A stretch of 64,000 nt of DNA from Oscillospiraceae bacterium (GTDB taxonomy: Bacteria; Bacillota; Clostridia; Oscillospirales; Acutalibacteraceae). Location: the NCBI GenBank assembly GCA_015065765.1, contig SVPP01000008.1, positions 44,111-108,110 on the forward strand, given 5' to 3'. Within the stretch, counting starts at the first letter, position 1; the number at the start of each line of letters is the position of its first letter. Under the pieces are notes generated by a model. The model worked only from the letters and a program-made list of their open reading frames with translations, was not told the DNA's origin and did not search any database. Below are positions 26,292 to 37,100 of the stretch, piece by piece. The position numbers and the translations under genes are program-made.

Positions 26292-26645
26292 ATGAAGAAG
26301 AATATTAACCTTGAAATCGGTGAAAGGGTAAGGCTTACGAGAGTCTCGAGAGGTTTGTCCCGTGATGAACTTGCGGAAATGCTGAATATTTCAACGTTGT
26401 TTCTCGGTTACATCGAATGTGGTCAGAGGGGAATGTCTCTGACAACACTTCAGAACATGTGTACAATTCTTAATGTTTCAGCCGATTACCTTTTGCTCGG
26501 AAAGGAAAAAGAGGTCAGTATTGACGAGGAAATAATTTCGGCGGTAAATGACCTTCCTGAACAGTATAAATCACTTGCTCTGGATGCGGTCAACAACCTT
26601 AAAAAGACAATCGCCAGAGTAACCAAAATTTCAAAAGATTTATGA
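26292..26645 (+). CDS. XRE-family (Cro/CI-like) transcriptional regulator
   Basis: 117 aa. The helix-turn-helix occupies residues 6-65 (GERVRLTRVSRGLSRDELAEM, then FLGYIECGQRGMS). A helical tail (75-115) probably dimerises. The start at 26292 follows GGAGGTGG; a longer upstream reading has no RBS. Its divergent neighbour and the 14-bp inverted repeat between them suggest it represses both genes. No antitoxin-like partner or phage gene is adjacent. Confidence 0.88.
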   Translation: MKKNINLEIGERVRLTRVSRGLSRDELAEMLNISTLFLGYIECGQRGMSLTTLQNMCTILNVSADYLLLGKEKEVSIDEEIISAVNDLPEQYKSLALDAVNNLKKTIARVTKISKDL

Positions 26646-26675
26646 GAAGCATTTTTCAGGATGCTTCTTTTTTTA
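26645..26675 (+). terminator. Terminator of the XRE regulator gene
   Basis: AGAAGCAT and ATGCTTCT (26645-26668) around a short loop, followed by a run of T. Confidence 0.8.
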
Positions 26676-26734
26676 TTCAGATTCATTTTTCTTCATAAAT
26701 ATTCATAAAGAATTCATTATTTTTCCAATTTCAC

Positions 26735-26763
26735 TTGACAAGAAACGTATATGGGTATAAAAT
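26735..26763 (+). promoter_or_regulatory. Promoter of rny
   Basis: TTGACA (26735-26740), 17 nt, TAAAAT (26758-26763). A 5' hairpin (about 26770-26801, ATGGTGTA/TACATCAT arms) lies in the leader. Confidence 0.7.
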
Positions 26764-26873
26764 ATCATAGATGGTGTATACCTAAAAGTGTAGGTACATC
26801 ATGTAGTGTTTTTATTCTGATTCTTTTGATGAATAGATTTACAAGTTTAACAAGAAGGAGGTGCTAATCTATT

Positions 26874-28427
26874 TTGGATACAATCGTTTGGGTAATTATT
26901 GCCGTTGCCGCTGCAGTTGTGTTTGGTGTGGTGGGTTATATCATCGGCGGTTTACATAGAAAAAAGGTTGCAGAAGCTACAATCGGTTCTGCAAACAAAG
27001 AAGCTGCCCGTATTGTGAACGAAGCTCTCACAGAAGCCGAAACTAAAAAGAAAGAAGCTATCTTAGAGGCTAAGGACGAAATACACAAGCAGAGAACTGA
27101 AACTGAAAAAGAACTCCGCGAAAGACGCTCTGAAGTACAGCGTCAGGAAAGAAGACTTATTCAGAAAGAGGAAGCTATCGATAAAAAGACAGATTCTCTC
27201 GAAAAGAAAGACGAAACACTCAGCCAGAAGCTGAAAGAAGCAGAAGACAGATTAATCGAAATAGATAGCATCAAGAGAAGTCAGTTTGAAATGCTCGAGA
27301 AGGTTTCAGGTTATACTAAGGAACAGGCAAAGGATCATTTGCTTAAAGCTCTTGACGAAGAACTTACAAGAGAAAAATCCCTTAAGATAATGGACTATGA
27401 GCAGAAGCTCAGGGATGAGCAGGATACAATGGCAAGAGAAGTTGTTGCAACAGCCATTCAGCGCTGTGCAGCAGACCATGCCGCAGAGGCAACAGTAAGC
27501 GTTGTTGCTCTTCCCAGCGATGAAATGAAAGGCCGTATCATCGGCCGTGAAGGCAGAAACATCAGAACTCTTGAAACAATTACAGGCGTTGATCTTATTA
27601 TTGACGATACACCTGAAGCAATTACTGTTTCAAGCTTTGACCCTGTAAGAAGAGAGGTTGCAAGACTTACTCTTGAAAAACTCATTACTGACGGTCGTAT
27701 TCACCCCGCACGTATTGAGGAAATGTTTGAAAAATCAAAAAGAGAAGTTGAACAAACAATCAAACAGACAGGTGAGCGTGCTCTCATTGATGCAGGTGTG
27801 AACAATGTTCATCCTGAGATTGTCAAGCTTCTCGGTAAACTCAGATACCGCACAAGCTATGGTCAGAATGTACTTAACCATTCTCTTGAGGTTTCTTACC
27901 TTGCAGGTCTTATGGCTTCTGAAATCGGTGCAGATGTAAAGCAGGCAAAACGTGCAGGTCTTCTTCACGATATCGGTAAAGCTCTTGACCACGAAATGGA
28001 AGGCTCACATATTCAGCTTGGTGTTGAATATGCTAAAAAATACAAAGAGAACGACGCTGTTGTTCATGCTATCGCTGCTCACCATGGTGAGATCGAAACA
28101 AAAACAATTGTTGCTTCTCTTGTGCAGGCTGCAGACGCAATTTCTGCTGCAAGACCCGGTGCAAGACGTGAAAACGTTCAGAACTACATCAAACGTCTTG
28201 AAAAGCTTGAAGAAATTTCAAATTCATTTGAGGGTGTTGAACGCTCATTTGCAATTCAGGCAGGTCGCGAAGTCAGAATTATGGTTAAGCCTGAGATTAT
28301 TTCAGATGACGGTATGGCTATCGTTGCAAGAGAAATTGTTAAGAAAATCGAGAGTGAACTCGAATATCCGGGACAGATCAAGGTTAATATTATCAGAGAA
28401 AACCGTGCTGTCGATTATGCAAAGTAA
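26874..28427 (+). CDS. rny: Ribonuclease Y
   Basis: 517 aa membrane-bound endoribonuclease that starts mRNA decay in Firmicutes. An N-terminal membrane helix (3-24), a long coiled coil (about 30-200), a KH domain (about 215-270, [15 protein letters not shown]) and an HD domain (metal motif in [12 protein letters not shown], then HAIAAHHGE). The start codon is TTG at 26874, supported by AAGGAGGTG; there is no ATG near. ymdB follows after a hairpin, the usual pair. Confidence 0.98.
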   Translation: MDTIVWVIIAVAAAVVFGVVGYIIGGLHRKKVAEATIGSANKEAARIVNEALTEAETKKKEAILEAKDEIHKQRTETEKELRERRSEVQRQERRLIQKEEAIDKKTDSLEKKDETLSQKLKEAEDRLIEIDSIKRSQFEMLEKVSGYTKEQAKDHLLKALDEELTREKSLKIMDYEQKLRDEQDTMAREVVATAIQRCAADHAAEATVSVVALPSDEMKGRIIGREGRNIRTLETITGVDLIIDDTPEAITVSSFDPVRREVARLTLEKLITDGRIHPARIEEMFEKSKREVEQTIKQTGERALIDAGVNNVHPEIVKLLGKLRYRTSYGQNVLNHSLEVSYLAGLMASEIGADVKQAKRAGLLHDIGKALDHEMEGSHIQLGVEYAKKYKENDAVVHAIAAHHGEIETKTIVASLVQAADAISAARPGARRENVQNYIKRLEKLEEISNSFEGVERSFAIQAGREVRIMVKPEIISDDGMAIVAREIVKKIESELEYPGQIKVNIIRENRAVDYAK

Positions 28428-28442
28428 TTAGATAATTACAAA

Positions 28443-28472
28443 GACCGCCGAATTTTCGGCGGTCGATTTTTT
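28443..28472 (+). terminator. Terminator or attenuator between rny and ymdB
   Basis: GACCGCCGAA/TTCGGCGGTC (28443-28464) followed by a T-rich run. No new promoter is evident before ymdB, so it may allow partial read-through. Confidence 0.8.
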
Positions 28473-28493
28473 CAGAACAGTCAGGAGTATACT

Positions 28494-29261
28494 ATGAAAA
28501 TTCTTATTCTTGGTGACATTGTAAGTAACATAGGTTCGGAGCATGTAAGGCGTGTTCTGCCCTCTTTCAAAAGGGAAAAGGGCATTAATTTCTGTATTGC
28601 AAACGGAGAAAATTCCGCTGCAGGTAACGGAATTACTCCTTCTTCCGCTGAATATCTTTTTGACAGCGGTATTGATATTATTACCACAGGCAATCATGTC
28701 TACAGAAGAAAGGAAATTTATGACTTTCTTGATGAAAGACTTGACATTGTAAGACCTGCGAATTATTATGAATATAATCCCGGCAGAGGTTATGCGATTG
28801 CAGACCTTGGCAGGGTGAAAATAGGTGTTATAAATCTTGCAGGCTCTTTTTCTATGGATGCTGTGGATAATCCTTTCAGAGTGTGCGAAAAGGTTCTTGA
28901 CAAAATCCGTGACTGTAAGATAAAAATTATTGATTTCCATGCAGAAACCACAAGTGAAAAAAGAGCTATGGGATTTTTCCTTGACGGAAAAGTTACGTGC
29001 GTTTTCGGAACTCACACTCATGTACAGACCGCAGATGAGCAGATTTTGCCCCACGGAACAGCGTATATTACTGATGTGGGTATGTGCGGAGTGAAGGATT
29101 CTGTTCTCGGTGTTGATAAGGATATCATTGTAAACAAATTTTATAACGGTATGCCTGCGTTTTTCAATGCAGCTAAGGGCGAATGCATGATAAACGGAAT
29201 TATTGTTGATGTGGATGTTTCGTCAGGTAAAGCTATAAGTATTGAAAGAGTGAATTTCTAA
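28494..29261 (+). CDS. ymdB: YmdB-type metallophosphoesterase
   Basis: 255 aa. A calcineurin-like dimetal phosphodiesterase; the B. subtilis homologue hydrolyses cyclic nucleotides and affects biofilm and motility genes. Metal ligands are visible as GDIV (D8), NGENSA, TTGNHVY, and DFHAE with FGTHTHV. RBS AGGAG. It is conserved next to rny, which suggests a joint role in RNA turnover. Confidence 0.95.
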   Translation: MKILILGDIVSNIGSEHVRRVLPSFKREKGINFCIANGENSAAGNGITPSSAEYLFDSGIDIITTGNHVYRRKEIYDFLDERLDIVRPANYYEYNPGRGYAIADLGRVKIGVINLAGSFSMDAVDNPFRVCEKVLDKIRDCKIKIIDFHAETTSEKRAMGFFLDGKVTCVFGTHTHVQTADEQILPHGTAYITDVGMCGVKDSVLGVDKDIIVNKFYNGMPAFFNAAKGECMINGIIVDVDVSSGKAISIERVNF

Positions 29262-29279
29262 ACAAAAGGAGGGGTAAGG

Positions 29280-30770
29280 ATGAAGAAAACATTACGTATT
29301 GTCGCACTTATTCTGTGTGTAATTGTTTCACTGACAATTTTTTCTTCATGCTCAAAAGGTCTTGGGGAGCTTATGCCTGCTTCTGCAGGGATTGATGATT
29401 CATCTCAGCTCAAACTTCCCGTATGCAACACAGATTCCCTGAATCCTTACCTTGCAACAACTCAGTATAATCTTGCCCTCTCTTCTCTTCTTTTTGAAGG
29501 CCTTGTCAAGGTTGAGGAAGATTTCACTGTAACTAATGTTATTGCAAAGAGCATATCAGTTGTGAGCAACACTGTAAATGTGAATATGAATGCTGCGTAT
29601 GTTTTCAGTGACGGTAGTCAGATTACGGCATCTGATATTGAATATTCTTTCAACATGGCAAAGGAAAGTGACAACTTCTCAAAACAGCTTGAAAATTTTG
29701 ACGAAATTGCAGCAGTCGGCAACAATGTTTCATTTACGCTGAAAAATCCTGATAAGCATGCATCTCTTTGTCTTGACTTTCCCATCGTGAAAGAGCCGAA
29801 GGATGAAGAGGACAGGTCTGTAATCGGAAGCGGTAAATATAAAATTGAAAACACCCAGTCACTTGTTATGAACGAGCGTTGGCACAGTAAGGATTTACCC
29901 AAGGTAAGACGAATCAGACTTATTAATATGCTTGACACTGCAAGTGGTCCTGAAAGCGTTGAAACAGGAAACATTTCTTATTATTTCCAGGATATGAGCA
30001 ACGGAAGCTATGTGAGAAAGAATGTTCATGTGTATGAAACCATGATGACGAACCTTGTTTTTCTCGGCATGAATTCAAACAATGAGCATCTGAAAAAAGC
30101 CGAGGTGCGTCAGGCAATTTCTCTGCTTGTTCCGAAGAATACAATTGTTGAGGAATCATATCTTGGTTACGGTCAGATTGCCGATACGCCTTTCTTCCCG
30201 GGATGGAAAGAACTCGAGAATGTACGTCCTGCCGAAAAAAGCGAAGGCTTAACGGAAGCTGCAGAGCTTCTCAGTAGTGCAGGTTATAAAAAGAGCGAGG
30301 ACGATGTTCTTGCAAAATTTATGAGGTTGAGAATTATCGTAAATGACGATAACCCATTTAAAATTTCAGCCGCGGAAAACATTGCAGGTGTTCTTAAAAC
30401 TGCAGGTATTGACGCTGTGGTTGAAAAAATCCCCTTTGATTCTTTTGTGGGCAGACTGCAGAGAGGTGAATATGAGCTTTATATCGGTGAAACAAAGCTC
30501 AGCAAGAACATGAGTCTTTCGCCTTTCTTCTCTTATGGCGCAGGTGCTTCCTACGGTGTTGATACAAACGGAAAAATTGTTTCTGTTTATAACGATTACC
30601 TCAGCGGAAAAGTAACTCTTCAGAGGTTTGTAGACTATTTTGATGTTGCTGTGCCGTTTGTACCGATCTGCTTCAGAAGCGGAATCGAAATGTATACAAA
30701 TGAACTTAACGTAGAAAAACAGGGTACGGTAACAGACAGATTTGAAAATATTTATTCTTGGAATTATTAA
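29280..30770 (+). CDS. Peptide/nickel-type ABC transporter substrate-binding lipoprotein (SBP family 5), orphan
   Basis: 496 aa. The signal peptide ends in a lipobox with C24 (FSSCSKG), and the mature part follows the SBP_bac_5 fold (NPYLATTQYNLALSSLLFEGLV; FSDGSQITASDIEYSFN). Such proteins capture oligopeptides or similar ligands for an Opp-type transporter. No permease or ATPase gene is nearby, so it must share another transporter or act as a sensor. RBS AGGAGGGG; 18 nt after ymdB and 12 nt before addB, so it looks co-transcribed with both. Ligand unknown. Confidence 0.9.
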   Translation: MKKTLRIVALILCVIVSLTIFSSCSKGLGELMPASAGIDDSSQLKLPVCNTDSLNPYLATTQYNLALSSLLFEGLVKVEEDFTVTNVIAKSISVVSNTVNVNMNAAYVFSDGSQITASDIEYSFNMAKESDNFSKQLENFDEIAAVGNNVSFTLKNPDKHASLCLDFPIVKEPKDEEDRSVIGSGKYKIENTQSLVMNERWHSKDLPKVRRIRLINMLDTASGPESVETGNISYYFQDMSNGSYVRKNVHVYETMMTNLVFLGMNSNNEHLKKAEVRQAISLLVPKNTIVEESYLGYGQIADTPFFPGWKELENVRPAEKSEGLTEAAELLSSAGYKKSEDDVLAKFMRLRIIVNDDNPFKISAAENIAGVLKTAGIDAVVEKIPFDSFVGRLQRGEYELYIGETKLSKNMSLSPFFSYGAGASYGVDTNGKIVSVYNDYLSGKVTLQRFVDYFDVAVPFVPICFRSGIEMYTNELNVEKQGTVTDRFENIYSWNY

Positions 30771-30782
30771 GGATGGAATTTT

Positions 30783-33700
30783 ATGCTTAACATAGTATAC
30801 GGCAAAGCAGGCTCAGGAAAAACAAGCTATGTAAACGATATCCTCGCATCTCTCGCCAAAGAGGGATGTGAGGATTTGTTGCTGATTGTGCCTGAGCAAT
30901 TTTCTTTTACTGCAGAAAGAGCAATGCTTCAGTTGCTCGGTCCCGTTGATTGTAACAGAGTTGAAGTTGTTATGAGCTTCAGCCATATTGCGGAAACGGT
31001 GAGAAAGGAATACGGTTCTTCAAAGCTGAGAGAAATCGGCGATGCAGAAAAAACTCTTCTTATGAGTATGGCAATAAATCAGGTGAAGGATAAAATAGAA
31101 TTTTTCTCACGCAGAACAACCTCAAAGGGCTTTGTGGAAGAGATGATTTCCCTTTGTGACGAGTTCAAGCAGAATGCACTTTCTCCTGAGAGTGCACTGG
31201 AGTTTTCAAGAGAGATTGAAAGCAGGACACTCAGCAGAAAACTGTCTGAAGTATCGCTGATTCTGGAAAGCTATGATGCTCTGCTGAAAAATAGGTTCAG
31301 TGATCCGTTTGATACGCTCACAAGACTTTATGAGGTTCTGGGTGAATACAGCTTTTTTGAAAATAAAACCGTTGTTATCGACGGCTTTCACAGTTTTTCA
31401 AGGCAGGAAATGAAAATCATCGAAAGAATTATTTCTCAGGCAAAGGCTCTTTATGTGACTGTCTGTGCAGATGAAATCAATATTTCTGCTGAGGAAGAAT
31501 ATGATATTTTTGCTTATCCCAGAAAAACCGCAAGGACTCTTATTGAAATCGCAAAGAGATATAATAAAGAAGTAAGGAAAACAAAAACGGAACGTGCTGA
31601 CGGAAAGTTTTCAGGTGAACTTGAATTTCTGGAAAGAAACATTTTCCGTACTGAAAAGGAAAAATATGAAGGTGCTGTTGAAAACATTGAAATCATCAGT
31701 GCGAAAAATATTGAGAATGAATGTCGCTTTGTGGCTCTCACAATTAAAAAACTTCTTTACGAAGGTAAAGCAAGATGCCGTGATATTGCCGTAGTTTCGA
31801 GAGATGGTGAAAATTATGATACAGAGGTCAAAGATGCACTGAAAAAATACGGAGTTGAAGTTTTCTCGGATAAGCTTCAGAGTGTGAAAATTCAACCGTT
31901 GTGCACATATATTCTTGCATCTCTGGAAATTGCAGCATATGGTCTGAGCACTCAACGCGTAATGAAAGCGTTGAAAACGGGATTGACGGATTTGTCCTGT
32001 GATGAGGTATCACGTCTTGAAAACTATGCTCTCATGTGGGGCGTGAGTGCCAAATTTGATCAGGATTGGAAAGAAAATCCCAGAGGCTTTGGCGAAGAAA
32101 TCCTGAAAAAAGATGAAGAAGACTTAGCAGAGCTTAACCGATTGAGAAAAATTGCGGCAGAACCGTTTGTAAGATTCAGAAAAACCTTTTCAGATAAGAT
32201 TTCAGGAAGGGAAGCGGCAGAAGAAATTTATGGGCTTTTAATGCGTGTACACGCAGATGAAAACCTGAAAGAACTTGCAATATCGCTTGAAGACAGAGGC
32301 GAAGAAGAGTTGGCTCTTGAGCAGGAAAGAATCTGGGAAAAAGTTATATGTATTCTTGATTCTTTTGCAGAAGTGGTGGCTGAGGATAAAAAAGATGCCG
32401 CAGAAATTTATGATTTGTTTGATGCGATAATCTCAAAGGTCGAAATCGGAAATTTGCCTCAGGGACTTGATGAGGTGCTTGTGGGTAATGCTGAAAGAAC
32501 CCGTGTGTCATCTCCGAAAATTGTGTTTGTGGTTGGTGCCAATGAAGGAGTTTTCCCGAGAACCCCGAAAACATCAGGTATATTCAGCGACAGAGAAAGA
32601 AACGTTCTCCTTGCAGGCGGTCTGACACTCAATGTACCTGTAATTGACAGAATTCTTGAAGAAAGATTTATTGCATACCATACCCTTTGCAGTGCAACTG
32701 AAAAGGTTTATGTATCTTACCCTGCGAGAAGCGTTTCAGAGGATTTGTTCCCATCGGAAATTATAAGTGAAATCACATCTGTTTTTCCGCAGTGCACAGT
32801 TACTAAGGCAGAAAAAACAGATGTATATGGTTATGTTTTCAGCACAGCAACTGCCTTTGATGCAGTGGCTGAGACGTGGAAGAGTGACGATGAAAAGACC
32901 AACGCTCTGAAAAAATATTTTTCAGAGAAGGAAGAGTTTGCCGGAAAAACAGAAGCTCTCAGTAAATATCTCAGCAGAGAAAAGATTTCAATAAAAAATC
33001 CTGAGACTGCAAAAAAACTTTTTGGTGAAAAGATGTTCCTTTCTGCCTCCAGGATTGAAACTTATTATAAATGTCCTTTTGAATATTTTTGCAAATTCGG
33101 ACTTCGTGCGAAGCCTGAAGAAAAGGCGGAGATAAGTCCGAGACAGCGAGGTACTGTTGTTCACCATTGTCTTGAAATCCTTATAAAAGAATATGGACTT
33201 GATACTCTAAAAGAGATGGAAGAGGAAGAACTTAAAAAAGTAATTTCAAAAACTCTTGCTCAGTATGCTGAAAAATCAATGGGCGGCACTGAAGGTAAAT
33301 CCATGCGTTTTGATTTCCTTTACAGCCGATTTGAGAAAACGGTGTATGAACTTACCTGTCAGATTATTGAGGAGTTTTCTGTCAGTGACTTTGTACCTTG
33401 CGGATTTGAGCTTGGCATTGATAAGGATTCCGACGATGTTCCTTTGTATGAAATTGAACTTGATGAGGGAAGGATTTTTGTCAGAGGCTCCGTTGACCGC
33501 GTTGACATTATGGAGAAAAACGGGGAGAAATATATCCGCGTTGTAGACTATAAAACAGGCGGTAAGGAATTTAAACTTTACGAGGTGCTCGAGGGCATCA
33601 ATATGCAGATGCTCATTTATCTTTTTGCGATTCAGGAAAACGGTAAAAATATTTATGAAAACGGTTTGCCGGCGGGAGTTCTGTATAAGCCTGCCAAGTT

Positions 33701-34151
33701 CGGACAGATCAGAACAAAGCGTTATGCAAGCGATGCTGAAATAGAAAAGGAAAGAAAAAAAGACGGCAAATATTCAGGACTTGTTCTTGCCAACGAAGAT
33801 GTTGTTTACGGCATGGATAAAGAAATGAGCGGAGATGTTATCGGTGTGAAAATCGTTGAAAACAAAGATAACACCGTTACTTTCAAGGGCTCTGTTGCCA
33901 CTCTTTCTCAGATGGGTAAGCTGAAAGAGCGTGTTGACAGAATTATTGCAGAGATGGGTAATGCTCTGCACAGGGGAGAAGTTGAAGTTCTTCCGTTTGA
34001 GCATGGCTCAGACAAGGCATGTACATTCTGTGATTACAAGGATGTGTGCATGAGACAGGACGGAGACGCATGCCGTCAGCCGTTACCTCTGAAAAATGAA
34101 GAAATATACGAAATTTTAGAAAGTGAGGACGGGGAAAATGGCGAAAATTGA
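30783..34151 (+). CDS. addB: ATP-dependent helicase/nuclease subunit B
   Basis: 1122 aa. Subunit of AddAB, which resects double-strand breaks for RecA loading. It has a Walker A (VYGKAGSGKTSYV), an inactive-helicase fold, a RecB-type nuclease domain (VDYKTGG) and four Cys for an iron-sulfur cluster: one in YYKCPFEYF and three in ACTFCDYKDVC near the end. The addA start lies inside its last 14 nt, so the subunits are translated together. No LexA box was seen upstream. Confidence 0.97.
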   Translation: MLNIVYGKAGSGKTSYVNDILASLAKEGCEDLLLIVPEQFSFTAERAMLQLLGPVDCNRVEVVMSFSHIAETVRKEYGSSKLREIGDAEKTLLMSMAINQVKDKIEFFSRRTTSKGFVEEMISLCDEFKQNALSPESALEFSREIESRTLSRKLSEVSLILESYDALLKNRFSDPFDTLTRLYEVLGEYSFFENKTVVIDGFHSFSRQEMKIIERIISQAKALYVTVCADEINISAEEEYDIFAYPRKTARTLIEIAKRYNKEVRKTKTERADGKFSGELEFLERNIFRTEKEKYEGAVENIEIISAKNIENECRFVALTIKKLLYEGKARCRDIAVVSRDGENYDTEVKDALKKYGVEVFSDKLQSVKIQPLCTYILASLEIAAYGLSTQRVMKALKTGLTDLSCDEVSRLENYALMWGVSAKFDQDWKENPRGFGEEILKKDEEDLAELNRLRKIAAEPFVRFRKTFSDKISGREAAEEIYGLLMRVHADENLKELAISLEDRGEEELALEQERIWEKVICILDSFAEVVAEDKKDAAEIYDLFDAIISKVEIGNLPQGLDEVLVGNAERTRVSSPKIVFVVGANEGVFPRTPKTSGIFSDRERNVLLAGGLTLNVPVIDRILEERFIAYHTLCSATEKVYVSYPARSVSEDLFPSEIISEITSVFPQCTVTKAEKTDVYGYVFSTATAFDAVAETWKSDDEKTNALKKYFSEKEEFAGKTEALSKYLSREKISIKNPETAKKLFGEKMFLSASRIETYYKCPFEYFCKFGLRAKPEEKAEISPRQRGTVVHHCLEILIKEYGLDTLKEMEEEELKKVISKTLAQYAEKSMGGTEGKSMRFDFLYSRFEKTVYELTCQIIEEFSVSDFVPCGFELGIDKDSDDVPLYEIELDEGRIFVRGSVDRVDIMEKNGEKYIRVVDYKTGGKEFKLYEVLEGINMQMLIYLFAIQENGKNIYENGLPAGVLYKPAKFGQIRTKRYASDAEIEKERKKDGKYSGLVLANEDVVYGMDKEMSGDVIGVKIVENKDNTVTFKGSVATLSQMGKLKERVDRIIAEMGNALHRGEVEVLPFEHGSDKACTFCDYKDVCMRQDGDACRQPLPLKNEEIYEILESEDGENGEN

Positions 34152-37100
34152 ATGGACACCTGCACAGAAAAATGCCATAGACGCAAGAGATGGCACCGTT
34201 CTCGTTTCTGCGGCAGCAGGCTCAGGCAAAACTGCTGTTCTTGTCAACCGTGTTATCGAGATGATAACTGATGACAAAAATCCTTGTTCTGTTGATGAAC
34301 TGCTTATCGTAACTTTCACGAAGGCTGCAGCAGCTCAGATGAAGGATAAAATAAACAAGGCTCTGACTGAACTTATAAAAGAAGAAACAACTATTAAAAG
34401 AAAAAGCTATCTTATCAGACAGCAGATGCTTCTCAAATGTGCAAGAGTTTCAACAATTGACAGTTTTTGCAGTGAGATTGTAAAACAGAATATTCAGGCA
34501 GTGCCTCTTGACAGTAATTACAGACTTCTTGATGAAAACGCAATGAACATAATTAAAGATGAGGCATATGAAGAGGTCGCAGAAGAGTTTTATTCAACAG
34601 GGGACAAAACTTTTCTTCTTCTTGCGGATATGTTTACAAAATCAAATGATGATAAGCTTCTGAAAGAACTTGTTTTCAGTCTTTATGATTTTGCCAGCTC
34701 ATATAAAAATCCTAAAAAATGGATTGAAGATATTGATAAAAAATTCAGAAATGATAAAACTGATATGACAAACCCCTATGCCGTAACGCTTGTAAAAAAT
34801 CTCAGAAATGATATTTTTTATTGCAGAACACTTGCAGATAAGGCATATGAGATTGCGTCTGAGGATGAAATAACCTTCAATTCGTATAAGGAAACAATCC
34901 TTTCTGATATCCGTCTGTTTGATTCTCTTCTCGAAAAAATTCCTGAAGATTTCACGGAAGAAAACTGGGACGAAGCTATAGAATTTATTGTTTCAACTCC
35001 TTTTGTCAGGCTTGGAAACTTAAAAAGAGGTTATACATCAGAGGAAGCAGATGCTGTAAAAATTATCCGAAGTGAATATAAAGATTGCTACGCGAAATCT
35101 GTAGACACAATGCAGGTATCCTCAAAGGATAATAAAAGAGATGTGGAAATTCTCTCTCCTGTTATGCAGAAGCTTTCTGAATTCACTCTTGCTTTCTTTG
35201 ATAGGTTCAAGGCTCTGAAAATTGAGAGGAACTGTGCAGATTTCAATGATGTTCTGCATATGGCTCTTGAACTTCTGATTTATGAGGAAAATGGAGAAAT
35301 CAGAAAGACTGAGCTTGCAGAAAATTATTCAGAGGAATTCAGACAGATTCTTATTGATGAGTATCAGGATACAAACGAGGCTCAGGATATTCTCTTTAAT
35401 GCTATTTCAAAGGACGGGAATAATCTTTTCTTTGTAGGCGACGTAAAACAGAGTATTTATGGTTTCAGAAAGGCAATGCCTGCAATTTTTCTGAAAAAGC
35501 GTAAGGAGTTTGCTGAGTTTGATGGGAAAAATCCTGTTTATCCCGCTACGATTTCTCTTGATATGAATTTCAGAAGTGACAGAGATGTTACTGAATTTGT
35601 AAACTTTGTTTTTACTCAGCTTATGAGTGAAGGCGCAGGAGAAATTGAATATAATGAGAGGGAGTCTCTTAAAGCTAACAAAGGATACAGCACAGGAGAT
35701 GAGGTTTCCTGTTCTGTTCATGTTATTGATAAAAGTGTTCTTGAAGAAACGGAAGTGCCACTTGCCGAGGCTCTGCATATCGGCGGTGAAATAAAACGTC
35801 TGAAAGAAAAAGGCCTTTATGATTTCCGGGATATTGCAATACTTGTGCGAACTAATAAGAATATCCCGCTGTTTGTTCAGACACTCAACGATATGGGAAT
35901 CAATGCCCATGCAGACGAGAGTACAAATCTTTTTGAAACTGAGGAAGTCAGAACAGTAATGTCCCTTGTAAAAGTGATAGACAATCCCGTCCGTGACATT
36001 CCCCTTCTTGCAGTTATGATGTCTCCCATATTTGCCTTCAGTGCAGATGAACTGTCACAAATCAGAATCGAAACAAAAAGCGGAAGCTTCTACCATGCTG
36101 TCAAAACGTCAGCAGAAAACGGAAATGAAAGATGCAAAACATTTCTTGAAAGCCTCAATTCTTTCAGGCTTGTTTCGCAGACAGTTACTCCCGGAGAGCT
36201 TATAAGACATATTCTTTCCGAAACAGGTTACAAGTCTATTGTTCTTTCTATGGACAGAGGACAGAGAAGACAGGAAAATCTTGATATTCTGAAATCCTTT
36301 GCAGATGAATTTTCTGCTGAAAATGATGTAGGTCTTTCAGGCTTTGTCAGACAGGTTGAGAAAATGGAAGCATCTTCTTCAATCAAAGGTGCATCTGTGT
36401 CCTCGGGTAACGAAAACTCAGTTGCAGTTATGACTATTCACAGAAGTAAGGGACTTGAATTTCCTGTGTGTTTTATAGCGGAGACAGAGCAGAGATTCAG
36501 CACAAGGTCTCTTTTTAACGATTTGCTGGCACACCCTCAGAGTGGTGTAGGTATTGTGGGTATTGACACCGACAGAATGATAAAATACGAAACTCTCAGC
36601 CGTACTGCCATAAAGCTCGATAAGATTTTCACCGAACTGTCAGAAAACATGCGAGTGCTCTATGTTGCCATGACAAGAGCTATGGAAAAACTGATAATTG
36701 TAGGTGCACCGTCAGATTATGATAAACTGATGAAGAAAGCAGCAGTTATGGCTTTCGGTGAAAAGATAAATCCTGTGGCTGTGAAAATGGCTACAAGCTA
36801 TCTTGAATGGATAACTGCAGCAGCAATCAGACATCCTGATAATGTATGGATGCGTGTGCGCGCAGGTGCTCTTTGCCACGAAAAACTGAAAACTGATTTT
36901 AACCTTGATGTGCGTGTTATCAAAGAACTTCCTGTGATACAGGAGGCGGAAGAAGCTGAAAATCCTTCTCAGGAAATTGATGAGGAATATTATGAAGAGG
37001 TAAAGGGAAAAACAGCCTTTGTTTATCCTTATTCACATTTGTCAGGTGTTCTTGCAAAGCGAGGTGCATCAACTGCTTTTAAGGAAACTGTTGACAGAGA

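Noticed and set aside
28428..29054. 208-aa minus-strand frame opposite ymdB
   Set aside because: It covers the terminator and the conserved metal motifs of ymdB on the other strand, and has no plausible product.
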